Below, piece after piece: positions 24,727 to 38,600 of a stretch of 64,000 nucleotides of DNA; the stretch's first letter is position 1, and each line of letters opens with the position of its first letter. Under the pieces are notes generated by a model. That model worked only from the letters and a program-made list of their open reading frames with translations. It made no database searches and was not told the DNA's origin. The DNA is from Lingula anatina (Eukaryota > Brachiopoda > Lingulata > Lingulida > Lingulidae), in the NCBI RefSeq assembly GCF_001039355.2, contig NW_019773836.1, positions 592,200 through 656,199 on the forward strand. The letters are read 5' to 3'. The translations under genes were made by a program, and so were the position numbers.

Positions 24727-27700
24727 CCTTATTTAAAGGGTAAAACATGCTAAGTGTGAACATTATCTTACACATGGCACTCTAGGGGGTTAAGATGAAA
24801 TGTTGTGCTAATGAATAAAAGATGAATAAATTATGAAATAAAAATGGCAATGAGGTAAAAATGAAATGAGATTGAAATACACAAGTAATATGAATAAAAC
24901 AGAAGGCGTTCTGTTAGTAAAAATCCTAAAGTTACATGACTTACCCTGTAAAAGTTGTATACATGAAATTTACTTTTGGAATTTTTTAAACAAAACTTTA
25001 AAAGTATCCAAGGCTTTGTAGTTTTTGATTTCAGAGTGTAGGCAGTTCCATATTTTAATCGAGGTCCATATTGGGCCTTAAGTTAGTATGTCTTTATGTC
25101 TGCCAAATGGTAAGTAGATATTATTTGATTGGGTGATTCTGCCGGTAGTGTGTATTGTTGTAATTCTCAGCGAGTCTTTGATATATTTAGGTAACAGTCC
25201 ATTTAAAGCTTTAAAAACTAATGTGGCTATCTTAAATTCACTCCGTTCATGGATTGTTTGCCATTTTAGTTTCTTGAATAGTTCAGTTGTTGGATATTTC
25301 TTGGCTTCTTTTTCTGCAATGATTCTTATTCCACGTTTCTGAAGTTTGTACCGTCCTAATATTATGTATGTGTGCATTTATTCCGTCAGCCATAAGAAGA
25401 TTAGATGCGATTATAACGACGGAAAATACAATAGAGGGAGTGTGATAATTATAGGGTCGCTAAACGATTTTTGACGGAATATAGTGACTACCCTAATCCC
25501 CTGGTCGCCTGGGTAGGCACTCCCCCTTAGAGTACTTATGTAAACAAACGGTCTCCCGTGGCGAACTATGCTTTTGTTCAACAGCTTCGCGCGTGCAGCG
25601 GATTATATTTGTAGTGACAATATATAGCTAACTGCAGTTGAACCTGTGGAAGCTGTCATTTGATTCACTCTGCTGTGTCGGACGTTGTGGACCAGCCCAG
25701 TGTTTCATTCACTTATTCTTTTCTGAAGATTGGTGATGCAGATTTTGAGTGCTTAATTATTTAACCTCCTTCTAACAAGAGAAAGGGGAAGGGAGAGAAA
25801 CAGAGATGTCAAATGAAATGGGTAGAATGAGAACTACAATACATTAATTAAAGGGGCTCGCGGTGAAAAAAGGTGATGGCCCATAACAGGAGGGATTATA
25901 CTCTAAATAGAGACTCATTGTTGTATGGTTTATATTTGTGCTGACTTATAATTTGCTCTCGTTTATTTCTTGGAACTAGTTCCTTGAAAGAAATTTTGCC
26001 TATATAAATTTACTCTGTGACATGAATTAATTAATAGAACACGCCTGTTGAAAAGGAGGCTTTTCGTAACTAATACAGTTTCACAGGTAAATTGTTCAGA
26101 AAAACACCGTCGCCGTTCGTCGCCGCTACCTTCAGGAAAGTGTATCCTCCGCTTGGATCACCGGCATCTGACAAATTAGGGCAGATTTCAATTTACGTTT
26201 TGACTATTAATTCTGAATTTACTAATATTTTGGGCTATCATAATGTATTCATGCTTTATCTGTAAAAAATTGCTTTTGTCATATACTTTTCATTTCAATA
26301 TGCATAAGTGATTTTTACTTACATACTAGGTTCAGGTTCTGCGCCAATGACATTGACATGGGATAATTAACAAAGGTGGACACTTTGCAGTAATAACTCC
26401 CCTCATCTGCCAATGTGACTGTCCCAATTGTCACCGTGAATGATGGATCAGAGAATGTAACTGTCACGTCAGTTCTATTGGAAAAAGAGTTCTGCAGCTG
26501 GTAACTAACATCAGAAATCACTATTCCCACTATTTGGCTTGAATTGGTCGTTCCATCTTTATAGAAATACACGACCTGCATTGTCTCTCTGGGATCCACT
26601 GTGTAACTGCAAACAAGGTCCACTGCTGGTGGGATGCTGCTTGCAGGATTCATGACCAAGCCGTTAGAAGGTAAAACCACCATTGTTACTTCCAACCCTA
26701 TATAATAAGAACAAATAATACTTATCAAGAATCATATTAAAAAACGCTTGAAACGTTTAGCAATAAATCCCTCAATTATTCGATTTGTGTTCTTAAGAAT
26801 TGATTTAAGTGTTGAGTGTTGAGTGCAATTGCTTTATATTGTAAAATACAAGTTCACTCATTTGTGTTCATGTTATGTTTTGACAGACTTTGAGATGTGG
26901 ATTACAGGATTACTGTAAATTTCATAAAGAGTTGGCAAAGTTTACAAATGTAGTAGCAGAGAGGTTAATAAGGTCATGTTGTTTTATCGTCTTGTCATTC
27001 GTCAATAACATCAAACACTTTTATCTGTTGCCAAGTACTTCTACCATGCAGGATGCATTTTTACTATCCTTGTCATAAAAAAGGGTAGCACCATGATTAT
27101 TCAAAGAGGTATGAAGTTTTTTCTTGGATCGTTGATGTAGAATTTATCATAATCTTGGTTCTTCACCTTTTGAAAACCTGCGTCATTTGAGGGGTCTATG
27201 GAGGTGATATTGTTTTTATGAAAAGATTAAGTGGACAAATCTTCCAGCCATTTAATTATTTTAAAGTAGAGAAATTCTCATTTAGGTCCTATACCATCAA
27301 AAGAATATGGAGTTTACAAACAGCAGTACATAAATACACAACGTCTTTATATAAACTTTATCTTTATCGACAGTTTTCTCACAGTCACCCCTTATAGACT
27401 TTATCTTTTATCTTTTCATCAATGATATAAATGAAATATTCTACACCTCAAATCAGAGTACAAAATATCTCTGGGAAATGCCTTTAGATACACTAAATTA
27501 TATTCTGTTTTCTTTCTATGAATTTCTCATAGGTTAATAAATCTAATATTAATTCATCCTTTGCAAAAAAATTAAATAAATGTCACAGCAAGATAAATTC
27601 TGACCGACTATAAATCAGCATAGACTAGATTAAATGTTAAAAGCACTCTGTACGGGATATACCTGCCAAATCGAGCCTTCCTCTGCAAAGGTCAGGTTAA

Positions 27701-29614
27701 CCTACGAATCATTTCCTGCACTTCGAATCGGTATTTTTTTCTCCATTTTTGATGTACTTTTGATTTGGTTTAGAATAACTGACCAGTTATTTCAATTTCG
27801 ACTCAGATTATTACACAAATCATTCTTCTTAAGGCCTACGATAAGCTTCTGTCCCAGCAGACAAACAACATTGATTCACCATTGAATCAACGTTAATTTT
27901 GGTGGATCGACGTTGAATCAACGTAGAATCGATGTCGTTTGCCTGCTGGGTGTGCCTCGATAACACGGCTAGATGGGAAAATTTTTAAGTTTTCCTTAAG
28001 CACAGGATTCTAGGATTAATTGTTGCCATAAAGTGGACACTTAGAATCCTGTGCTGGGGGAAAATTTTTCCTCTTCTATCAGAACTTTATATACTTATTT
28101 GACAATCAGTCTTATTGTGTATCAAAATGAAATTGTAACGACAAAACTATGACGTGACAATTCACAACTATGTTGTTATAATCACATCCATAACTAGAAC
28201 ACAAATTCAAAGAGCTTTACTACTGATAGAACGAAATTAACAGATGATAAGAAATCCACCAGTCAACCGGCAAAGGGTTCCATAAAGTCTCAAACACGAA
28301 AATGGACTATTATGAAGCACAAGAAAACTTAATGCATTGCAAATGGCATTACCTGTCGTATTTGAAGGGCTTTCTGTGGTGGTCGTCGAGGGAACTGAAA
28401 GAAAGCATTAAAATGATAATTAATATCTAGTCACCTTCTAGCCTGTTAAGAGCTGCAATTATGTATCGTCACCAGTTATGCAGTGATAAGTACAGCATAT
28501 TTCAATGCAGAATGGTTCAGAAAAGTACAGCGCTAAAATGAGGCAAGAAGTCGGTATGCATCGAAGTATTTTTTTCTGATTCACTTTAAAAAAAAGGGTC
28601 CACCACCCTGGCAAGTGTGTCGAGTCTAAAGCCCGCCGCACACAGAACGATTTTTCGTCGGCCGACACACTTACGACAAAATATCGGCCTGTCTGCGTTG
28701 CTCCACGACAACTTTTCAACAAGTCGGGAGAAAAATCAAACATGTTTGATTTTTAAACGTCATACCGTAGTGTGTGCGCTTTCCTATGACAATTTGTCGC
28801 GCTGATCATTATCTTCAGCCAATGGTTGCGCCATCTGATATCACGTGCCCACGTCAGAATTCAATTCAATTCGGTATGATGGAAGGTCCTATAATTTTCT
28901 ATTAGTATTAGCTTTTTTTAATTTTCAGCGTCATAAACCATTTAACGACGTAACGCTGCATCGAGGCGATTAAATCTGTCTAAACTGACAAACTGTTGTC
29001 ATCCTATAGGCTGTAATGGTCTATGAGTGTTGCATTGATTTAAAAAATTTGGGTATTTCAATTTGCTCATTTTTCATTGAATTAATTAAAGTAATCTTGT
29101 TATACTCTTACATTTTATTTTTACTCTTATCATTACAATATCAGATATAAAATATAAATAGGCCTGCAGTAACTTTTCCTGATTAAATTAAACAACGCCC
29201 CACCTCGCGGACGAGATAATAACTACGGTTCGTCACTTTCACCACACCAGTCGGCGCTTTGTTGCGACAGCTTGTCGTGTGTGTGCGCTGATCTCATCCA
29301 GGACGACAGATCGGCTGACTTTTGTCGGCCGGCGAAAAATTGTTCTGTGTGCGGCAGGCTTAACTGGCGATATATTGGTATTTCTCTTTACATTTACCAT
29401 TTATGTCTTAACACCTATACTTAGCTTGAAGAAATTTTCAAATTCTCCTCTTCTATCAGCAGTTAATGTACTTGTATTCAACAATCAATCTTATTGTTTA
29501 TCTTATAGTGATTGTGACGACTTGAATATGAGTGACAATCAATAACTGTGATGGCATAATCGTAATCACATCCATAACCGAGTAAAACCTTCAGAGGCTC
29601 AGAAGTGCTTTTAT

Positions 29615-29651
<37 letters not shown>

Positions 29652-32600
29652 CAAGCAGCAAATCAAAATACTTGAATATTAAGAACAATTCAAAGAATTC
29701 TACTACAGATAGAATGAAATTTACGGCTGATAAGAAATCCACAAGTCAGAAAGATTCTTAAGCACAGGAAAAGTGAATGCATTGCAAATGGTACTTACTA
29801 TTCGAAGTTGTAGGTTTTTTCGTGATGGTTGTTAAAAGAGCTGAAAGAAAGCATAAAAAGTGATATTTAACACCCAGTGACTCTCAATGCTTTAAGAACT
29901 GCAATTATAATAACCAGTTATGAAGTGATAAGTACAGCCTATTGCAAAGCATAATAGTTCAGATAAGTGCTTCAATTTCAAAAAAGGGTCCGCCACCCTG
30001 GCAAGTGTCTCGAGTCTAACTGGAGACATATTGACATTTTCTCTTTACCTTTTGACATCTACCATTTTTGTCTTATAAAAACTCATTCCATCAACAAATT
30101 TGTACATACCATCACTTTCAGGCACTGTGATTTTTGTCATGATCTGACTTATAAGTGAGTCGTGTAGTAGCTGGCAAATCAATTCCACTGGATCTGCTTG
30201 GGTTGCCATCACTTCAACTGCACTTTCAACCAGAAAGGTGTCTTGCTGGCTTTGCTCATTTCTAGAGGTTTCATTAACAGCGACCTCCATCTGGTCAGAA
30301 GTTTGTATTTTAAACCATTTTATCTCAGGTGCTGGTCTGCCGCCATCAGAAGAGCAAGTTACCCGGTAGGTATCTGTGGCAACTTGGGGCCCTCGTGTAA
30401 TCTGCGGTGGGTACGGTCGATCTGTAAATGATACAAAGAAACAAGACACGGGGTTTACGTTAGGTATGGGTTTGTATCATGTTTACCTCAATATCTGATA
30501 TTCAAAAGCCAATGTAAAACTGTGTTTATTAGTCTATTATATTAAAGCATTATCCCCTGAAAACCTGTGGAGTTTTTAGGTTTAATGTGTCTGTCCACAG
30601 CAGATCTTGGCAAATTTTCATCAACTGTTTTTTTCTGCAAGCGTGAAAACATTTTATTTTTCTTAAAAAGAACTTGCAGAGATATATGATTTTGGACAAG
30701 CCCGATTTGTAGTTCACACTCGAAAAGAGATAAAAACATAATCTGATAATTGCGTTTTAAGAAAACAACTGTATGGTTAGAAAAGGGATTATATTCTGAT
30801 TGTAAAGACTGCCAAGTTTAAAAGTTAAGATCTGTATTTCATTTTTGAGAATGTGAATCAACTTTTTCTTAAGACTGCCCCTATCATAATATATTCATGC
30901 TTTATCTGTAAGATAAAGCTTTTGTCATATACTTTTTATTTCAATGCACGTAAATGATTTTTACTTACATACTAATTTGAGGTTCTGCGCCAATGATATT
31001 GACATGGGATTATTGAAAAAGGTGGAAACTTTGCAATGATAGCTCCCCTCATCTGCCAATGTGACTGTCCCAATTGTCAATGTGAATGATGGATCAGAGA
31101 CTGTAACCGTCACGTCAGTTCTAGAGGCAAAAGCGTTCTGCAGCTGGTAACTCCCATCAGAAATCACTATCCCCACTATTTGGCTTGAATCGGTCATTCC
31201 ATCTTTGTAAAAATACACGACCTGCATCGTCTCTCCAGGATCCACTGTGTAACTGCACACAAGTTCCACTGCTGGTGGGATTCCGCTTTCAGGATTCATG
31301 ACCAAGCCATTAGAAGGTAAATCAGCCAGTGTTACTTCTAACCCTATATAATAAGAACAAATAAAAAATATTAAGAATTATATTTTAAAATCATGGGAAA
31401 TGTTTAACAATAAATCCCTCAATTATTCAATTTGTATTCTGGAGAGTTGATTTTAGAGAGTTGATTTTATGTTGAGTGACATAATGTGATCTGATGTGAT
31501 AAAATGTGATGTATCAATCCTTGTAATTGGTTTATATTGTTCATTTGTGTTCGTGTTATGTGTTGACAGGCTTTGAGCTGTGGACTATAGTATTACTGTA
31601 AATCCCATAATAAGTTCACAAAATTTACAAACGTAGCAGCAGAGAGGTAAATAAGGTCATGTCATGTTGTTTTTTCATTCAACTATAACATCAAACACTT
31701 TTATCGGGTGCAAAGTGCTTCTACCATGCAGGTGGCATTTTTACGATTCTTGCCATAAAAAAGGGTAGCACCATGATAATTCGAAGAGGTATGAAATTTT
31801 TTCTTCGATCGTTGATGCAGAATTTATCATCATCTTGGTTAAAATTGACATATGAATTTGCTTTTCTTTTTCACCTTTTGAAAGCCTGCGTCACTTGAGG
31901 AGTCTATGGAGGTGATCTCCATGTTGTTTATGAAAAGATTAAGTGGACAAATCTTCCAGTCATTTAATTATTTTAAAGCAGAGAAAGGCACATTTAGGTC
32001 CTTCCGTCAGATAAATTTAGATTTGCAAACAGCAGTACAGAATTACTTAAGGGCTTTATCTTAACTTTATCTTTATCGACAGTTTTCTCACAGTCACCCC
32101 TTATAGACTTTATCTTTTATCTTTTCATTAACGATATCAATGAAATATTCTACACTTTAAATCAAAGTACAAAATACCTCTGGAAAAATGCCTCTAAATA
32201 CACTAAATTATATTTTGTTTTCTTTCTATGAATANGTTCAAGCAGCAAATCAAAATACTTGAATATTAAGAACAATTCAAAGAATTCTACTACAGATAGA
32301 ATGAAATTTACGGCTGATAAGAAATCCACAAGTCAGAAAGATTCTTAAGCACAGGAAAAGTGAATGCATTGCAAATGGTACTTACTATTCGAAGTTGTAG
32401 GTTTTTTCGTGGTGGTTGTTAAAGGAGCTGAAAGAAAGCATAAAAAGTGATATTTAACACCCAGTGACTCTCAATGTTTTAAGAACTGCAATTATAATAA
32501 CCAGTTATGAAGTGATAAGTACAGCCTATTGCAAAGCATAATAGTTCAGATAAGTGCTTCAATTTCAAAAAAGGGTCCACCACCCTGGCAAGTGTCTCGA

Positions 32601-35600
32601 GTCTAACTGGAGACATATTGACATTTTCTCTTTACCTTTTGACATCTACCATTTTTGTCTTATAAAAACTCATTCCATCAACAAATTTGGACATACCATC
32701 ACTTTCAGGCACCGTGATTTTTGTCATGATCTGACTTATAAGTGAGTCATGTAGTAGCTGGCAAATCAATTCCACTGGATCTGCTTGGGTTGCCATCACT
32801 TCAACTGCACTTTCAACCAGAAAGGTGTCTTGCTGGCTTTGCTCATTTCTAGAGGTTTCATTAACAGCGACCTCCATCTGGTCAGAAGTTTGTATTTTAA
32901 ACCATTTTATCTCAGGTGCTGGTCTGCCGCCATCAGAAGAGCAAGTTACCCGGTAGGTATCTGTGGCAACTTGGGGCCCTCGTGTAATCTGCGGTGGGTA
33001 CGGTCGATCTGTAAATGATACAAAGAAACAAGACACGGGGTTTACGTTAGGTATGGGTTTGTATCATGTTTACCTCAATATCTGATATTCAAAAGCCAAT
33101 GTAAAACTGTGTTTATTAGTCTATTATATTAAAGCATTATCCCCTGAAAACCTGTGGAGTTTTTAGGTTTAATGTGTCTGTCCACAGCAGATCTTGGCAA
33201 ATTTTCGTCAACTGTTTTTTTCTGCAAGCGTGAAAACATTTTATTTTTCTTAAAAAGAACTTGCAGAGATATATGTTTTTGGACAAGCCCGATTTGTAGT
33301 TCACACTCGAAAAGAGATAAAAACATAATCTGATAATTGCGTTTTAAGAAAACAACTGTATGGTTAGAAAAGGGATTATATTCTGATTGTAAAGACTGCC
33401 AAGTTTAAAAGTTAAGATCTGTATTTCATTTTTGAGAATGTGAATCAACTTTTTCTTAAGACTGCCCCTATCATAATATATTCATGCTTTATCTGTAAGA
33501 TAACGCTTTTGTCATATACTTTTTATTTCAATGCACGTAAAAGATTTTTACTTACATACTAATTTGAGGTTCTGCGCCAATGATATTGACATGGGATTAT
33601 TGAAAAAGGTGGAAACTTTGCAATGATAGCTCCCCTCATCTGCCAATGTGACTGTCCCAATTATCAATGTGAATGATGGATCAGAGACCGTAACCGTCAC
33701 GTCAGTTCTAGAGGCAAAAGCGTTCTGCAGCTGGTAACTCCCATCAGAAATCACTATCCCCACTATTTGGCTTGAATCGGTCATTCCATCTTTGTAAAAA
33801 TACACGACCTGCATCGTCTCTCCAGGATCCACTGTGTAACTGCACACAAGTTCCACTGCTGGTGGGATTCCGCTTTCAGGATTCATGACCAAGCCATTAG
33901 AAGGTAAATCAGCCAGTGTTACTTCTAACCCTATATAATAAGAACAAATAAAAAATATTAAGAATTATATTTAAAAACCATGGGAAATGTTTAACAATAA
34001 ATCCCTCAATTATTCAATTTGTATTCTGAAGAGTTGATTTTAGAGAGTTGACTTTATGTTGAGTGACATAATGTGATCTGATGTGATAAAATGTGATGTA
34101 TCAATCCTTGTAATTGGTTTATATTGTTCATTTGTGTTCGTGTTATGTGTTGACAGGCTTTGAGCTGTGGACTATAGTATTACTGTAAATCCCATAATAA
34201 GTTCACAAAATTTACAAACGTAGCAGCAGAGAGGTAAATAAGGTCATGTCGTTTTATTGTTTTTTCATTCAACTATAACGTCAAACACTTTTATCGGGTG
34301 CAAAGTGCTTCTACCATGCAGGTGGCATTTTTACGATTCTTGCCATAAAAAAGGGTAGCACCATGATAATTCGAAGAGGTATGAAATTTTTCTTCGATCG
34401 TTGATGCAGAATTTACCATCATCTTGGTTAAAATTGACGTATGAATTTGCTTTTCTTTTTCACCTTTTGAAAGCCTGCGTCACTTGAGGAGTCTATGGAG
34501 GTGATCTCCATGTTGTTTATAAAAAGATTAAGTGGACAAATCTTCCAGTCATTTAATTATTTTAAAGCAGAGAAAGGCACATTTAGGTCCTTCCGTCAGA
34601 TGAATTTAGATTTGCAAACAGCAGTACAGAATTACTTAACGGCTTTATCTTAACTTTATCTTTATCGGCAGTTTTCTCACAGTCACCCCTTATAGACTTT
34701 ATCTTTTATCTTTTCATTAACGATATCAATGAAATATTCTACACTTTAAAGCAAAGTACAAAATACCTCTGGAAAAATGCCTCTAAATACACTAAATTAT
34801 ATTTTGTTTTCTTTCTATGAATATTCCAGAGATTATAAAATCTAATAATTATTTATCCCCATTGCAAATAAATGTCACAGCAAGATAAATTCAGACCGAC
34901 ATAGACCAGATTAAATGTAAAGGCACTCTGTACGGGATTTACCTGCCAAATTGACCCTTCCTCTGCAAAGGTCAGTTTACCACTATACAAATCATTCCCT
35001 GCACTTCGAATCTGTATTTTATTCCATTTTTGGTTTAGTTTTGATTTGACTTAAATTACTGACCAGTCATTTCAATTTTGACTCAGATATTTTAACAAAT
35101 TGTTCTTCTAAAGGCCTATGATCAGCTTCTATCCCTCTATAATCCAGACAGATGGGAAACTTTTAAAATTAGCCTCAAGCACAGGATTCTAGGGTTAATT
35201 GTTACCATAAAGTGGACACTTAGAATCCTGTGCTGGAGGAAAAATTCAAATTTTCCTCTTCTATCAGAACTTAAGGCACTTATTCAATAATCAATCTTAT
35301 TGTTTATCCAAATGAAATTGTAACAACTAAACTATGACATGACAATTCACAACTATGATGTCATAATCACATCCATAACTAAAACAAAAGATTCAAAGAG
35401 CTTTAATACAGATAGAATGAAATTAACAGCTGATAAGAAATCCGCCAATCAACCGGCAAAGGGTTCCATAGGAAAGTCTCAAACACGAAAATGGACTATT
35501 ATGTAGCACAAGTAAAATTAATGCATTGCAAATGGCACTTACCTGTCGAATTCGAAGGGCTTTCTGTGGTGGTCATTGAGGGGGCTGAAAGAAAGCATTT

Positions 35601-38600
35601 AAATGATACTTAATATTCAATCACATTCTAGCCTGTTAAGAGCTGCAATTATGTATTGTCACCAGTTATGTAGTGATAAGTACAGCTTATTTCAATGCAG
35701 AATGGTTCAGAAAAGTGCAGCGCTAAAATGAAGCACGTAGTCGGTAAGCATCGAAGTATGTTTTTTCCTGATTTAGTTTGAAAAAAGGGTCCACCACCCT
35801 GGCAAGTATCTCGAGTCTAACTTGTGATATATTGGTATTTTCTCTTCAGTTTTTGACATAAAAAAACTCATTCAGTCACCAATTTTGTACATACCAGCAC
35901 TTTCAGGAACCATGATTTTCGTTGTGATCTGACTTATAAGTGAGTCATGCAGTAGTTGGCAAATTAATTTTACTGGATCTGCTTGGGTTGCCATCACTTC
36001 AACTGCACTTTCGACCAGAAAAGTGTCTCCTTGGCTTTGCTCATTTCTAGAGGTTTCATTTAACACAACCTGCATCTGGTCAGAACTCTGCATTTTAAAC
36101 CATCTTATCTCAGGTGCTGGTCTGCCGCCATCAGAGGAACAAGTTACCCGGTAGGTATCTGTGGCAACTTGGGGTCCGTGTCTAATCTGGGGTGGGTACG
36201 GTCGATCTGTAAAAGATACAAAGAAACAAGACATGGGGTTTACGTTTTGTATGGGTTTGTGTTATGTTAACCCCAATATCTGATATTCAAAAGCAAGTGT
36301 AACACTGTGTTCATTAGTCTATCATATTAAATCATTATTCCCCGAAAACCTGTAAAGTTTTTAGGTTTAATGTGTCTGATCATAGAAGGTCTTGGCAAAT
36401 TTTCAGCAACTGCTTTTGGCAAGCGTGACAACATTTATTTCTTAGAAAAAAACTTGCAAAGATATGTTTGGACAAGCCTGATTTGTAGTTCACACTCGAA
36501 AAGAGATCAAATCATAATCTGATAATTGCGTTTTAAGAAAACAACTGTATGGTTAGAAAAGGGATTATATTCTGATTGTAAAGACTGCAAAGGTTTAAAA
36601 GTTAAGATCTGAATTTCATTTTTGAGAATGTGCATCAACTTATTCTTAAAACTCCTGTTCTATCATAATGTATTCATGCGCTACCTGAAATAAAAATCTT
36701 TTAAAATGTTATTATTTGAAATGTTAATTATAAGTAGTAGGCCTTCATCAAAGTTTTTTTTCTTTCCAAAATGTGACATGCATCTATAGATCCCTGTCGC
36801 AAACTCAGCTTGGACTCTCAGATGCGACATGCATCTAGATTCCTGTCGCAAACTCAGCTTGGACTCTCAGATGCGACATGCATCTACATGCATAGATTCA
36901 TGTTGCACCCCTAGCAATAAAAATGAACTTAAAGTTAATAAATAAAGTTAAAATTTGAGAATCCCCAGGAGCTTTGAGATGGGGGAATCTCAGCCTCTAC
37001 TTTTCATGCAAATATAAGCAGTAAATTCACTATGTACATTCCAATCCCTTTATTATTTATAAGCTGAGAGGTTAAACATCACTTAGGAGATCAAATCTGG
37101 TATCATGGGGCAATAAATGTTATGCAACTTTGAACATGTGAACTTTTGGTAGCCCTTGCACTGGAAGTCTAAGTAGTTGCAAAGGAGAACGTGAACCTAC
37201 TGTATTGACATTGTAGCAGTGAAAACCTATTTCCCAAATGCAAACAATTATTCCGTGATAATTGTGTTCGTAGGGCATTTATTACATGTAATGTTTTGTT
37301 TTTCTCCCCTTGCCACACCAATATGAGACTTCAATACATTTTATAATTCAGGTCCAAAGTCCAAGAATATCCCTCAATGCTTTGCAGACTACTGCAGAAA
37401 GGCAACAGAAGATGCAGATATCAGTACGTCTACTAGGAGTAAATTTTCCTGCAAGTTTATAATTCAAGACAAGAGTGGAAAAGTTGTCACAACAAATTAT
37501 TCTGCCATTGTGGAAAATGCAGACAAGAAATAAAGGAAGTAGTAAACAAGGAAATTGCAGGGTTTAGCACAACAAAGAAACTCAAGAGTGAGGAGGCCCA
37601 ATTTAACACCAATAACTCCAAGCTCATCAACTTCTCCATGTAAATCTCAGTCACTCCAGAAATCCCCAATAGAATCTACTGCCTCTGCTGTTATAGATAA
37701 ATACAAATGTTTATTTAGAAGTAAAACATTAGCAGAAATCTAAATCAAACTTACAGGTACAGGTATAATGAAAACAAGAAGACTATGTGGAAGACTGCTA
37801 GGCACTTATAAAGGACACCCCACTCCCAGAAAGGGAGTAAGACATCACTTCGTAGTATAATGCAGTAATTTGTAGTTCACGTATGTAAATGGACAACTAC
37901 ACAGCTTATTATCACTATTGCCCTATTGCAACTTATGACAACTTATGAATGCTAAATAAATTGTTTACAGTTTGTTTACTTGCAAGAATATCAAAGTGCT
38001 TCAAAAAACACTGGCTACTTCCATATTCTTAAACAACATAACTGGATTCAGAAATACCTCTTAAATGCTCAAATTTCCAAGACTTTTATTCCTTTCTTCT
38101 AACACAATAAATGCATATATATTAATTAGTATATATCTTATAGACTTATCAAGAAACTTTTTAAATATTTCATGTCACTAAAATATCAAATTTGATTATT
38201 AGCTTTTATGGTTATGATGTGTGCAAATCGGAGTGTTGTGCAATATAGCTTTGTTATTGTAACAAGGGCATCACTGTCAAAGTGACAATGCACACACACA
38301 CATAAATAAATAAATATACATACGCGTGCATGTGTGTGTATGTGTGTGTGTAAATATAGAGAGAAATAAATATTATATGGAAATAACATGGTGTTCTAAT
38401 TTTTGTCATACAAGTTTGGAGCTATTGACTTAAACCTTAGTTATCAATTTTACAGCTGAGAGTCAGACATACTTACATGTAGATGTAACCAATCTGTAGA
38501 TTTCAGCTTGAATTAAAGATTGAAGTGAGCACGGCATTAGTGAATTCATAGGACATCTGAGAGTCCAAGCTCAGTGTGCGACAGGAATCTATAGATGTAT

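Larger units (their letters stand above)
29651..32234. repeat. Near-identical 2.59-kb tandem duplication, left copy
   Basis: Contains cassette 4 (V, C2, stalk) and flanks. It is nearly base-for-base the same as 32236-34821, offset 2587, with scattered substitutions (for example CACTGTG/CACCGTG and TCGTGTAG/TCATGTAG). The two copies are separated only by the N at 32235. This is either a very recent tandem duplication or two haplotypes joined by the assembler. Confidence 0.9.
32236..34821. repeat. Near-identical 2.59-kb tandem duplication, right copy
   Basis: Contains cassette 3 and flanks, matching 29651-32234. Beyond 34822 the sequence continues into the ordinary cassette flank (TTCCAGAGATTATAAAATC), so the right edge is genuine, whereas the left edge is the N. 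Confidence 0.9.
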
